Source: Streptomyces phaeolivaceus (GTDB taxonomy: Bacteria > Actinomycetota > Actinomycetes > Streptomycetales > Streptomycetaceae). From it: a stretch of 64,000 nt of DNA. Positions within the stretch are counted from its first letter, which is position 1, and each line of letters opens with the position of its first letter. The notes below the pieces were generated by a model that searched no databases, was not told where the DNA came from, and saw only the letters and a program-made list of their open reading frames with translations. The translations under genes were made by a program, and so were the position numbers. This document shows, in pieces, positions 46,754-56,185 of this stretch. The stretch is taken from positions 8,370,001-8,434,000 of the forward strand of contig NZ_CP045096.1 in the NCBI RefSeq assembly GCF_009184865.1, read 5' to 3'.

Positions 46754-48016
46754 CTATCCGAAGAGCTTCTTGAGCTCTTTGTTGACCTTCGCGTCGGCCT
46801 TGGTGAGCTCCTTGTCCGGGTCGCCGCCCTTGCGGACGCAGTTGGCCATGACGTCCTCCAGCGCGGTGATGCTGGCCTGGGTCCAGCCGATGTTGTCGAA
46901 GTGACCGAACTCGTTGAAGAGCTTGACGCCCTCAGCGGGCAGACCCGTCTTCAGCTTCTCGGCGGACTGCGCGAGCGAGGTACGCGGCGGGATGTGGAAG
47001 CCGTAGGAGAGCGCCCAGTCCTCCTGGTACTCCTTCTGGTCGATCCACAGCCACTTCACGTACTCCTTGGTCTCGTCGACGTTCTTGCCCTTGGCGTTGA
47101 CGAACATCGACCAGCCGCCGTTGTACACGGACTGCTTGCCCGCGTCGCCGATCTTCGGGAACGGGAAGACACCGAGGTCGTCACCGAACGTGTCCAGCAG
47201 CACGGGCATCGCCCACATACCGCACCACTGCATCGCGGTGAGGCCCTGGTTGAGCGAGGCCGGGTCCCAGGACTCGGTCGGGGCGTCGAGCAGCAGGTCA
47301 CCGCTGGTGAACAGCTTGCGCAGCTGCTTGAAGCCGTCGACGACCGCGTCCGTGTGGTAGGCGATCTGGTTCTTGTCGTCGAGGTGCTGCGCGCCCGCCG
47401 ACCAGATCAGCGGATTGATGATCGAGTGCAGGGTGTTGCCGAGGTAGGCGCCCTTGACCTTGTCCGTGGTCAGCTTGGCGGCGGCCTCGACCAGCTCCTC
47501 CAGCGTCTGGGGGACCTCGACACCGGCCTTCTCGAAGAGCGACTTGCGGTAGAAGAAGAACTGCGGGTCGTCGATCATCCGGATGCCGTATATCTTCCCG
47601 TCGACCGTGTGGGAGGCGATGTCGGCCGGGTTGAAGTCGTCCTTGACCGGGTTGATCAGATCGCTCAGGTCCGCGACCTGCCCGCTCTCGATCATCTGCA
47701 ACTGCGGGTGGAACTCGAAGCAGTCGGGCGCCTTGTCCGTGAGCAGCGAGGCGAACAGCTTGCTCTCGAAGTTGGAACCGGTGATCCACTGCGTGGTGAC
47801 GTTCGATTCCTTGTAGGCCTTCGCGTACTTCTTGATGGCCTGCTCGGTGCCCGCCTCGCCGTACGCGTGGAAGTACTGCGTGAGGCCCGCGCCGCCACCG
47901 CTGCCGCTTCTGCCGGTGTTGCCGCCGCACGCGGCCAGTCCGCCGGCGGCGGCCAGACCCAGCGCGGCCCGCAGGGCGGTACGGCGGTCGAAGTTGCTGT
48001 TCCTGAATGCCGACAT
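46754..48016 (-). CDS. Extracellular sugar-binding lipoprotein
   Basis: The 420-residue protein begins MSAFRNSNFDRRTALRAALG, a Tat-like double arginine, and has the lipobox GLAAC followed by a Gly/Ser linker. The body is a CUT1 solute-binding protein (YFHAYGEAGTEQAIKKYAKA, IRMIDDPQFFFYRKSLFEKA). It would deliver galactosides to the permeases. Its promoter region contains a threefold GTTGGCTC repeat and lies beside the ROK regulator gene. Confidence 0.93.
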   Translation of the reverse strand: MSAFRNSNFDRRTALRAALGLAAAGGLAACGGNTGRSGSGGGAGLTQYFHAYGEAGTEQAIKKYAKAYKESNVTTQWITGSNFESKLFASLLTDKAPDCFEFHPQLQMIESGQVADLSDLINPVKDDFNPADIASHTVDGKIYGIRMIDDPQFFFYRKSLFEKAGVEVPQTLEELVEAAAKLTTDKVKGAYLGNTLHSIINPLIWSAGAQHLDDKNQIAYHTDAVVDGFKQLRKLFTSGDLLLDAPTESWDPASLNQGLTAMQWCGMWAMPVLLDTFGDDLGVFPFPKIGDAGKQSVYNGGWSMFVNAKGKNVDETKEYVKWLWIDQKEYQEDWALSYGFHIPPRTSLAQSAEKLKTGLPAEGVKLFNEFGHFDNIGWTQASITALEDVMANCVRKGGDPDKELTKADAKVNKELKKLFG

Positions 48017-48307
48017 GCTGACGTCCTTGTCTCGAGTACGGCTGCGGCTCTGCGCCCATGGCTCGGCGGCTCAGTGCCAGTTGGCTCAGTTGGCTCGGTT
48101 GGCTCAAAGGGGCTTGCGGAGCGGGACGTTAACCTTCGGCTAAGGCTTCGGCAAGGGGTTGGACGAAGTCTGTTCGAAGCGTTGTATTCGGTTCGGTGGT
48201 CCGAACGTCCGTGCGGCGCAAAGGTGTTGGTCAGGGCGGTGACGACGGGAATGACGGAGGTGCCGGGAAGGTGAGGGCCGCCGGGTCAGGGTCAGGCGGC
48301 CCTCGGC
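48017..48307. promoter_or_regulatory. Promoter region of the importer/beta-galactosidase operon
   Basis: This 291-base spacer holds three 9-base repeats (A/G)GTTGGCTC at about 48080-48106, CCTT-CGGCT-AAGG near 48134-48146, and an AT-richer TCTGTTCGAAGCGTTGTATT stretch near 48169-48188. These are candidate operators for the ROK regulator. No gene is seen in it. Confidence 0.45.
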
Positions 48308-49621
48308 TCAGGGGTGGGGACGCAGGCGCTCGCGCTCTTCGGAGCGCCCTCGATGGCGTACGGCGGACTTGACCGGGGCGCCGACCGGAGCGGCGGCCGG
48401 GGTGGCGCGTTTACCCGGTTTCTGGCCGACCGACTGCAGCGCGCCCTCCAGTGCGAACGTCGCCGCGCCCAGGCACGCCGGGTCCGTCGGGATCTGCGAG
48501 AGCACGATCTCGGTGGCGGCCATCGGACGCGGCAGCGCGTGCCGGGCGACGGCCTCGCGCACCTCCGCGACCAGGGGCTCACCGAGGGCCGCCGCGACCC
48601 AGCTGCTGAGCACGACGACCTCGGGATTGAACAGATTGACCAGGTCGGCGAGGGCCGCGCCGAGATATCGGGCGGTGTCCCGCACCACCTCCAGCGCCTC
48701 CGGATCCCGCCGGGCCACCCCCTGGGCGAGCGCGGCGATGGTGGCGGTCTGGTCCTCGGGATGCAGCAGCGCGCTGTCCGGACTCAGCTCCCGCAGGTTC
48801 AGCATGATCCCGGCGGCGCCCACATACGTCTCCACGCAGCCGTGGTTGCCGCACCGGCACAGCCGGCCGTCCAGCGCGATCGTCGTATGGCCCCACTCGC
48901 CGGCGCTGTTGCTCACCCCCCGGTGCAGTCCGCCGTCCAGGACGAGCCCGGCGCCCACACCGGTCCCGAGGGTGACCACCACGGCGTCCCCGCGCCCTCG
49001 GGCGGCCCCGAACCACAGCTCGGCCACCGCGACCGCGCGCAGCGGATTGTCCAGGTACAGGGGATAGGCGATGTGCTCGGTCAGGAGGTCGAGCAGCGGT
49101 ACGTCGTGCCAGTCCCAGTTGGGCGCGTACTCCGAGATACCGGTGGCCCGGTCGACCTGCCCCGGCACGCTCACCCCGACCCCGAGCACCCGGGCACCCT
49201 CGGTACCGGCCTGCGCCACCACCGAGCCGACGGCGGCGGCGACATGGCCGACCATCTGCTCGGGCAGCGTCTCACCCGCCCGTACGTCCTCCTCGGCGCG
49301 CGCCAGCACGTTCAGCGCCAGGTCGAACAGCTCGACATGGACATACGTCTCCGCGATGTCCACGCCGATCAACGCGCCCCCCGACGCGTTGACGGCCACC
49401 AGTCCGCGGGGGCGGCCCCCCGCCGAGTCCTCGAACCCGACCTCGGTGATCATGCGAAGGTCGAGCAGCTCACCGACGAGGGTGGCGACCGTGGCCAGGC
49501 TCAGTCCGGTGGCCGCCGCCAGCTCCTGCCGGGAGGTGGGAGACTTGGCGATGATCTGGCGCAGCACCTCGTAGCGGTTCGCGGTGCGGATGTCGCGTGA
49601 GGTGCGCTTCACCGACGACAT
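48308..49621 (-). CDS. ROK-family transcriptional regulator
   Basis: The 437-residue protein has an N-terminal winged helix (MSSVKRTSRDIRTANRYEVL then SRQELAAATGLSLATVATLV). A ROK sugar-kinase-like domain follows with VDIAETYVHVELFD, TLGTGVGAGLVLDGGLHRG and the zinc motif CRCGNHGCVETY. Such proteins sense sugars and control nearby uptake operons, here probably the importer/beta-galactosidase operon downstream on the same strand. ATG at 49621 is preferred; the 19 residues above it are not family-like. The C-terminus is basic. Confidence 0.92.
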   Translation of the reverse strand: MSSVKRTSRDIRTANRYEVLRQIIAKSPTSRQELAAATGLSLATVATLVGELLDLRMITEVGFEDSAGGRPRGLVAVNASGGALIGVDIAETYVHVELFDLALNVLARAEEDVRAGETLPEQMVGHVAAAVGSVVAQAGTEGARVLGVGVSVPGQVDRATGISEYAPNWDWHDVPLLDLLTEHIAYPLYLDNPLRAVAVAELWFGAARGRGDAVVVTLGTGVGAGLVLDGGLHRGVSNSAGEWGHTTIALDGRLCRCGNHGCVETYVGAAGIMLNLRELSPDSALLHPEDQTATIAALAQGVARRDPEALEVVRDTARYLGAALADLVNLFNPEVVVLSSWVAAALGEPLVAEVREAVARHALPRPMAATEIVLSQIPTDPACLGAATFALEGALQSVGQKPGKRATPAAAPVGAPVKSAVRHRGRSEERERLRPHP

Positions 49622-49750
49622 GATCCCCTCGATCCCTCCAGGCCATGACGAGGCCTGTTGCCCCGGCGCGGTCGCCAAGGCTATGGCGAGTGGTGGCTTT
49701 CTACAAGGGGTTAGGAAAGGGGCTTTATAAAGTCCCGGCCGGCGGAGCGC
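49622..49750. promoter_or_regulatory. ROK gene promoter with CTTTATAAAG palindrome
   Basis: CTTTATAAAG (49723-49732) is a perfect palindrome flanked by GG/CC on both sides, in an unusually AT-rich spot between the alditol oxidase stop and the ROK start. It may be an operator, the -10 region, or both. Confidence 0.45.
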
Positions 49751-51179
<1,429 letters not shown>

Positions 51180-51213
51180 TGCACCCGGCCCCCTCCCTGC
51201 GGAAGGTTCTTCC

Positions 51214-52221
51214 TTGCCCGAGCGTCCGCGCGCACTGTTCGCCATGACGGCCGAGAACGTTCCGCAGGTCTTCCCGCCGGAGGTGCTGGCCCGGCTGCGC
51301 GCCACCGTGGACATCGATCCCGCCCTGATCGCCGAGGACTTCACCGACCCCCGGATCCGGAAGGCGCTGGCCGAGACCGAGGTGCTGATCACCGGCTGGG
51401 GCTGCCCCCGCCTCGACGAGACGGTCCTCGACGCGGCGCCCCGGCTCCGCGCGGTGCTGCACTCGGCGGGCTCGGTGAAGGGATTCGTCGCCCCCGCCGT
51501 CTGGGAGCGCGGGATCGCGGTCTCCACGGCCGCCGCCGCCAACGCCGTACCCGTCGCCGAGTACACGCTCGCCATGATCCTGCTCGCCGGGAAGGACATC
51601 CTGGGCCGCCGCGAGCGTCTCCGCGCCGAACGCGTCTCGCCCGGCTGGGGGTTCGTCCCCGGCATCGGCAACCACGGCCGCCGCGTCGGCGTCATCGGCG
51701 CCTCCCGCATCGGCCGCCGCGTCATCGAACTGCTGCGCCCCTTCGACCTGCGGGTGAGCCTCACCGACCCGTACGTCGACGAGGCCGGGGCCGCCGCCCT
51801 GGGCGTCCCCCTGCTCCCGCTCGACGACCTGCTGCGCACCTCGGACGTCGTGACCGTGCACGCCCCGGACACCCCCGAGACCCACCGCCTGATCGACCGC
51901 CGTGCCCTCGCCCTGATGCCCGACGGGGCCGCCCTGATCAACACCGCGCGCGGCGCCCTCGTCGACCACGACGCCCTCGTCGACGAACTGCGCGCCGGCC
52001 GGCTCTCCGCGATCCTCGACGTCACCGACCCCGAACCGCTGCCCGCCGACTCCCCCCTCCTCGACCTCCCGAACGCCTTCGTCACCCCCCACCTGGCCGG
52101 CTCCCAGGGCAACGAGGTCGCCCGCCTCGGCCTCACGGTCACGGAGGAGGCGGAACGACTGTCCGCCGGTGAGGAGTTGGCGTACGGGCTGGACCGGGGG
52201 GTGCTGGAGCGGACGGCGTGA
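51214..52221 (+). CDS. D-2-hydroxyacid dehydrogenase family protein (paralogue 2)
   Basis: The 335-residue protein starts at TTG 51214 (GGAAGG 8 bases upstream) and reads PERPRALFAMTAENVPQVFP. It shares with the 12.6-kb copy the strings LITGWGCPRLDE, VAEYTLAMILLAGKD, RRVGVIGASRIGRRVIELL, LINTARGALVDHDALVDEL and VTPHLAGSQGNE. It should be a cytoplasmic NAD-dependent reductase of 2-keto acids. The open frame extends upstream through the heptamer array, where it would code for a TAYRLPL repeat; that part is not family-like. Confidence 0.9.
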   Translation: MPERPRALFAMTAENVPQVFPPEVLARLRATVDIDPALIAEDFTDPRIRKALAETEVLITGWGCPRLDETVLDAAPRLRAVLHSAGSVKGFVAPAVWERGIAVSTAAAANAVPVAEYTLAMILLAGKDILGRRERLRAERVSPGWGFVPGIGNHGRRVGVIGASRIGRRVIELLRPFDLRVSLTDPYVDEAGAAALGVPLLPLDDLLRTSDVVTVHAPDTPETHRLIDRRALALMPDGAALINTARGALVDHDALVDELRAGRLSAILDVTDPEPLPADSPLLDLPNAFVTPHLAGSQGNEVARLGLTVTEEAERLSAGEELAYGLDRGVLERTA

Positions 52222-52769
52222 ACGGGCCGGGTCCGATGCGCGTGGCCGACGCCACGGGAACCTGGCTACTCTGCCCGATGAAGGCTGGATTTCAGCGCTT
52301 CGCACGGTCACGACGAGGCCCCAGTCCTTCCGGCGGACCGCGCCAAGTGTCACCGCCCGCTCGCGCAGCAGGTACGTCACCGCCGACGCGACGTCCGCCA
52401 CCGGAGGACTCACCTCGTACCGGGCGAGCTTTCCGACGTACCGATCCAGCCATTGCCCACCTTCCCTCCGCGCGGCCCGGGACAACGCGACCTCCGCATC
52501 CCCATCGAGAAGGACCACGACCTGGCCGGGCGGACCGGCGCGAGCGATGTCCCCGGGTCGCCGGTGCCGGTCGTCCGGAAGGCCTCGGCCATCGGGACCG
52601 TCATGACCGCCGAGCCCTCCGACCCGCGCGAACCGGGTGGCGATCCGGTTCGCCCGCCGCCGCACGGCAACACGGTTGAGTGTGGTTTTTTGACGGTACG
52701 TCGGCTCCGACCGCTCGTGTGGGCCGATCGGCGTACCGTTCTGGGTGTCGAGCCAGAACGGAGTTGAGC
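52222..52769. other. Spacer with possible decayed kinase-like gene on the minus strand
   Basis: Between the dehydrogenase and the XRE gene (548 bases) there is no intact gene. On the minus strand, about 52540 to 52280, one frame reads QVVVLLDGDAEVALSRAARR and then WLDRYVGKLARYEVSPPVAD, which looks protein-like. The matching upstream part (VMTVPMAEAFRTTGTG) lies in another frame. This suggests a frameshifted remnant, perhaps of a nucleotide-kinase-like gene. There is no ribosome site and I am not sure of the family. The AT-rich stretch near 52675-52695 is the likely XRE promoter. Confidence 0.3.
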
Positions 52770-53975
52770 ATGCCGTACGCAAGTCGCCGGGAGGCCGGTG
52801 GAATCGGGGCGCGCATCGAGGAAGTGATGGCCCTGCGCGGTTACTCCCTCCGGGAACTGGGGCGTCGTGCCAGTGTCTCCCCGTCGATGCTCTCGCGCGT
52901 GATCAACGGGCAGCGGCAGGCCAGCCCTGCCATCGTCTCCGCCGTCGCCCGTGCCCTGTCCGTCAGCATCTCGGTCCTGCACGGTCAGCCCTACATCCAC
53001 CAGCTCCAGGCCGACCAGCTCGACCAGTTGATCGCACCGATCAGTGCCGCGCTGGACGACTGGGACATCCCGCTCGGCGAGGGCGACCCGCCGCCGCCGG
53101 ACCTCGCGACGCTGCAGGCTCAGGTGGCCGAACTGAAGGAACAGCGCGCCAAGGGAGAGTTCATCAGGATCGCCGCCGAACTGCCCAGCCTGATCGCCGA
53201 AGTCAACGCCTACTTCCTCCTCAACGACCAGCCGGGACGCCGCCGCGAGCAAGCCGCAGCCCTGCAGGCCGAGGTGTGCCGCACGATGTGCGTCGTCGGC
53301 CGCAACATCGGGTTCATGGATCTCGCCCGCCTGGCGCTGTCCCGGATGGCGGTCGCCGCGCCACTGTCCGGAGACCCACGACAGGTGGCCATCGAGCGCT
53401 GGTACCGCGCTCAACTGATGGCCGACGGCGCCCGGCACGATCGTGGGGTCCTCCTCGTCCGACAGGCGCTCAAGGACCTGGACGACGACGGTCAGCAGGC
53501 CACGAAAGCCGTGCGCGGCGCTCTGCACCTCAAGGCGGCGGTCCTGTCCAGCCGTGGCGGCGACACGGTCGGCGCGGACGGTTGGCTGGAAGCGGCCGGG
53601 GAGATCGCCGAGGAGACCGGCGAAACCCGTGACTACGGGCTCGTGTTCGGCCCGGTGAACTGCACGCTCCACACCATGTCCACCTCCAACGACCGCGACC
53701 GCCACGCCCGCGCCCTGGAGAAGGCCCGCAAGGTCCGCCTCCCCGACGACTACCCGGAGGCCCGCGCCGGTCACTACTGGGTGGACCGGGCCCGCGCGGA
53801 GACCTGGACGGCGAAGCACGGCGACGCGTTCGCCTCGCTGGCGCGGGCGCGCGAGGTGGCGCCGCAGCAGACCCGCTACCACCCGGGCGTGCACGAGACC
53901 GTGGCGACGCTGCTGCGGGCGCGGGCGAAGGCGCCGGGGGAGCTGCTGGAGTTCGCGAGCTGGTGCGGCGTGTAG
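52770..53975 (+). CDS. XRE-family regulator with TPR-like C-terminal domain
   Basis: The 401-residue protein begins MPYASRREAGGIGARIEEVM and has an XRE helix-turn-helix at about residues 20-60 (YSLRELGRRASVSPSMLSRV). A long helical tail with TPR character follows (RALEKARKVRLPDDYPEARA, GDAFASLARAREVAPQQTRY). GGAG precedes the ATG at 52770. Streptomyces often keep such regulators next to one or two very small genes, as here, in a pattern like the BldB/AbaA-type loci. Target and signal are unknown. It is an intact relative of the truncated XRE tail at 7.4-8.27 kb. Confidence 0.88.
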   Translation: MPYASRREAGGIGARIEEVMALRGYSLRELGRRASVSPSMLSRVINGQRQASPAIVSAVARALSVSISVLHGQPYIHQLQADQLDQLIAPISAALDDWDIPLGEGDPPPPDLATLQAQVAELKEQRAKGEFIRIAAELPSLIAEVNAYFLLNDQPGRRREQAAALQAEVCRTMCVVGRNIGFMDLARLALSRMAVAAPLSGDPRQVAIERWYRAQLMADGARHDRGVLLVRQALKDLDDDGQQATKAVRGALHLKAAVLSSRGGDTVGADGWLEAAGEIAEETGETRDYGLVFGPVNCTLHTMSTSNDRDRHARALEKARKVRLPDDYPEARAGHYWVDRARAETWTAKHGDAFASLARAREVAPQQTRYHPGVHETVATLLRARAKAPGELLEFASWCGV

Positions 53976-54075
53976 CGGATCGGGCAACGCCGGTCAAGGA
54001 CCTGGGTGTTGACAGTCGGTCAACGCCGGGGCCTTGCCGGATCGGCACGATGTGACGGTACGCATCACTCCGTCC

Positions 54076-54300
54076 ATGGAGCCGACTTTGACCAACCCCC
54101 ACACCACGATGGACCCACCCCCCTTCCTCGGGCTGCCGCCCGAAGAGCCGGTACCGCCGGCGGACTGCGAGGTGTGCGCCGAACTGGCTTCGCGGAGAGC
54201 CGAGGCCAGGGCCCAGGGCGATCTGTCCCGCGTCTCGGACTGCAACGTCGGGATCCGCAACCATCACCGGCCCCCGCGCCGCAAGCGGAGGACGGCATGA
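54076..54300 (+). CDS. Small hypothetical protein (74 aa) downstream of XRE regulator
   Basis: The product reads MEPTLTNPHTTMDPPPFLGL, then a CEVCAEL cysteine pair, RRAEARAQGDLSRVSDCNVG and a basic end. Small proteins with this layout commonly accompany XRE regulators in Streptomyces. The start is uncertain: ATG 54076, ATG 54109 and an upstream TTG near 54034 are all in frame. Its stop overlaps the next start as ATGA, showing that the two are coupled. Confidence 0.65.
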   Translation: MEPTLTNPHTTMDPPPFLGLPPEEPVPPADCEVCAELASRRAEARAQGDLSRVSDCNVGIRNHHRPPRRKRRTA

Positions 54301-54644
54301 GCGGTGGTGAGCAGGGGCCGGGTGTCCCCTTTCGGCCGAAGCCGCTCGTGGCCCCGGACCACCTGCCCGGCGAGACGGAGTACGGCCTGTTCATCGAGCA
54401 CATGATCGCCTGCGCGGACTGCGGCTACGGACAGGTCCAGTGCGAGCGCGCCACCGAGCTGTGGCAGGCGTACAAGCAGTCCAGGAAACAGGCCAAGCGG
54501 CTTCCGGAGCAACCCCCACCGGACCCGCACCCGACGACGCGCCCCCAAACGCCCCCCGCCCCCTCCCTCCGACCGCCGGAGGCATACCGTGGGGATTGCG
54601 TGCGGGCGATCCCCGGACGACGTCGGGAGCGAGGAGACAACGGG
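54297..54644 (+). CDS. Small cysteine-containing protein frame, open into the radical-SAM-like gene
   Basis: From ATG 54297 the frame reads MSGGEQGPGVPFRPKPLVAP, then EYGLFIEHMIACADCGYGQV and a helical LWQAYKQSRKQAKR. I would expect relatives to stop soon after this. Here no stop occurs; the frame continues through a proline-rich, non-conserved-looking stretch into the next gene, 116 codons downstream. The real C-terminus is therefore unclear: a fusion product or a lost stop codon. The ATGA overlap supports translation of this start. Confidence 0.5.
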
Positions 54645-55970
54645 ATGGATGGCAGCCGCACCGCACTGGTGGAGGACCTGATGGAGAGGTTCCCGCACGT
54701 GCCACGGGAGGCCGTCTTCAAGGAGGACCTGCTCAGGGGCGGTCTGGCCTTCGACGCCTCCGCGCTGAGCGACAACGAGAAGGGCGACGTCAAGCCGAAG
54801 TCGTACTTCATCTTCTCCTTCGACCACGGCACCCTCCCCGAACTCGGCGAGGCCGCCCTGCGCCGCCCGCCGGAGGAGATCATCCTCACCGGCGGCCCGT
54901 ACGACCTGCGGCGCACGGTCGTCTCCGTACGGGTCAACCCGTCCTCGCCCTACCGGGTGGCCTCCGACGAGGACGGCCTGCTCGGCCTGTACCTCGACGG
55001 CAAGCGCATCGCGGACGTCGGCGTCCCGCCCATGCCCGAGTACTACAGGCACACCCTCTCCAACGGGAAGTCCGTGATGGAGGTGGCGCCCACCATCCAG
55101 TGGGGCTACCTGATCTACCTCACCGTCTTCCGCGTCTGCCAGTACTTCGGCGCGAAGGAGGAGTGCCAGTACTGCGACATCAACCACAACTGGCGCCAGC
55201 ACAAGGCGGCGGGCCGGCCGTACACGGGTGTCAAGGACGTCGACGAGGTCCTCGAAGCGCTGGAGATCATCGACCGGTACGACACCGCGAAGACGTCCAC
55301 CGCGTACACGCTCACCGGCGGCGCCATCACCAAGACGGTCTCGGGCCGTGACGAGGCCGACTTCTACGGCCACTACGCCAAGGCCATCGAGGAGCGCTTC
55401 CCGGACCGCTGGATCGGCAAGGTCGTCGCGCAGGCGCTGCCGCTGGACGACGTCAAGCGTTTCCACGACTACGGCGTGAAGATCTACCACCCCAACTACG
55501 AGGTGTGGGACGAGTACCTCTTCAAGATGTACTGCCCCGGCAAGGAGCGGTACGTCGGCCGCGACGAGTGGCACAAGCGGATCCTGGACTCGGCCGGTGT
55601 CTTCGGCGCGCGCAATGTGATCCCCAACTTCGTGGCGGGCGTGGAGATGGCCGAGCCGTTCGGGTTCAAGACGGTCGACGAGGCGATCGCCTCCACCACC
55701 GAGGGCCTGCGGTTCTTCATGTCCCAGGGCATCACGCCCCGCTTCACCACCTGGTGCCCGGAGCCCACCACCCCGCTCGGCAAGGCCAACCCGCAGGGCG
55801 CGCCGCTGGAGTACCACATCCGGCTGCTGCAGGCCTACCGCGCCACGATGGAGGAGTTCGGGCTGTCCTCACCGCCCGGATACGGCCCGCCCGGACCCGG
55901 CAACGCCGTCTTCTCCGTCAGCTCCTTCATGGACAGCCTCCCGGCCGCCGAGGAGGTTCCCGCCCAGTAA
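54645..55970 (+). CDS. Radical-SAM-like protein with atypical cysteine cluster
   Basis: The 441-residue protein starts MDGSRTALVEDLMERFPHVP, with GAGGAG 8 bases before the ATG. The presumed iron-sulfur cluster site is VCQYFGAKEECQYCDINHNW, a C-x8-C-x2-C pattern rather than the classical C-x3-C-x2-C. A TIM-barrel-like pattern follows (TSTAYTLTGGAITKTVSGRD, GVKIYHPNYEVWDEYLF, NVIPNFVAGVEMAEPFGF, GITPRFTTWCPEPTTPLG). Streptomyces have a conserved family of this kind annotated as radical SAM proteins, function unknown. No precursor peptide is obvious nearby. Confidence 0.75.
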   Translation: MDGSRTALVEDLMERFPHVPREAVFKEDLLRGGLAFDASALSDNEKGDVKPKSYFIFSFDHGTLPELGEAALRRPPEEIILTGGPYDLRRTVVSVRVNPSSPYRVASDEDGLLGLYLDGKRIADVGVPPMPEYYRHTLSNGKSVMEVAPTIQWGYLIYLTVFRVCQYFGAKEECQYCDINHNWRQHKAAGRPYTGVKDVDEVLEALEIIDRYDTAKTSTAYTLTGGAITKTVSGRDEADFYGHYAKAIEERFPDRWIGKVVAQALPLDDVKRFHDYGVKIYHPNYEVWDEYLFKMYCPGKERYVGRDEWHKRILDSAGVFGARNVIPNFVAGVEMAEPFGFKTVDEAIASTTEGLRFFMSQGITPRFTTWCPEPTTPLGKANPQGAPLEYHIRLLQAYRATMEEFGLSSPPGYGPPGPGNAVFSVSSFMDSLPAAEEVPAQ

Positions 55971-56185
55971 CTCCTGTGGCGGTTGAGTCGATCGGGATCG
56001 GCGTACGTACAACTCCATAGTGTGTGACCGTTGGTAACCGCATTTGAAGACGCGGCTTGTCAGTTGTGTGGGAAGCGTGAAAAGCTCTGGGCCACTGCAA
56101 GATGGTCCCCTTAACTCCCTTGAATCAGAGGGTAGTTGACCATTTTTGCGAAATTCCCCCCTCGCTCTGTGGATGCAGGAGACCC
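55971..56185. promoter_or_regulatory. Promoter region before the sigma-like CBM2 gene
   Basis: This 215-base spacer is AT-richer around 56020-56160 and includes TTGGTAACCGCATTTGAAGA and TTGACCATTTTTGCGAAATT. The second is a plausible -35 start (TTGACC). No gene or clear terminator is seen. Confidence 0.35.

Noticed and set aside
54645..55970. RiPP biosynthesis cluster around the radical-SAM-like protein
   Set aside because: No precursor peptide with a leader/core layout, no RRE domain and no transporter is seen nearby.
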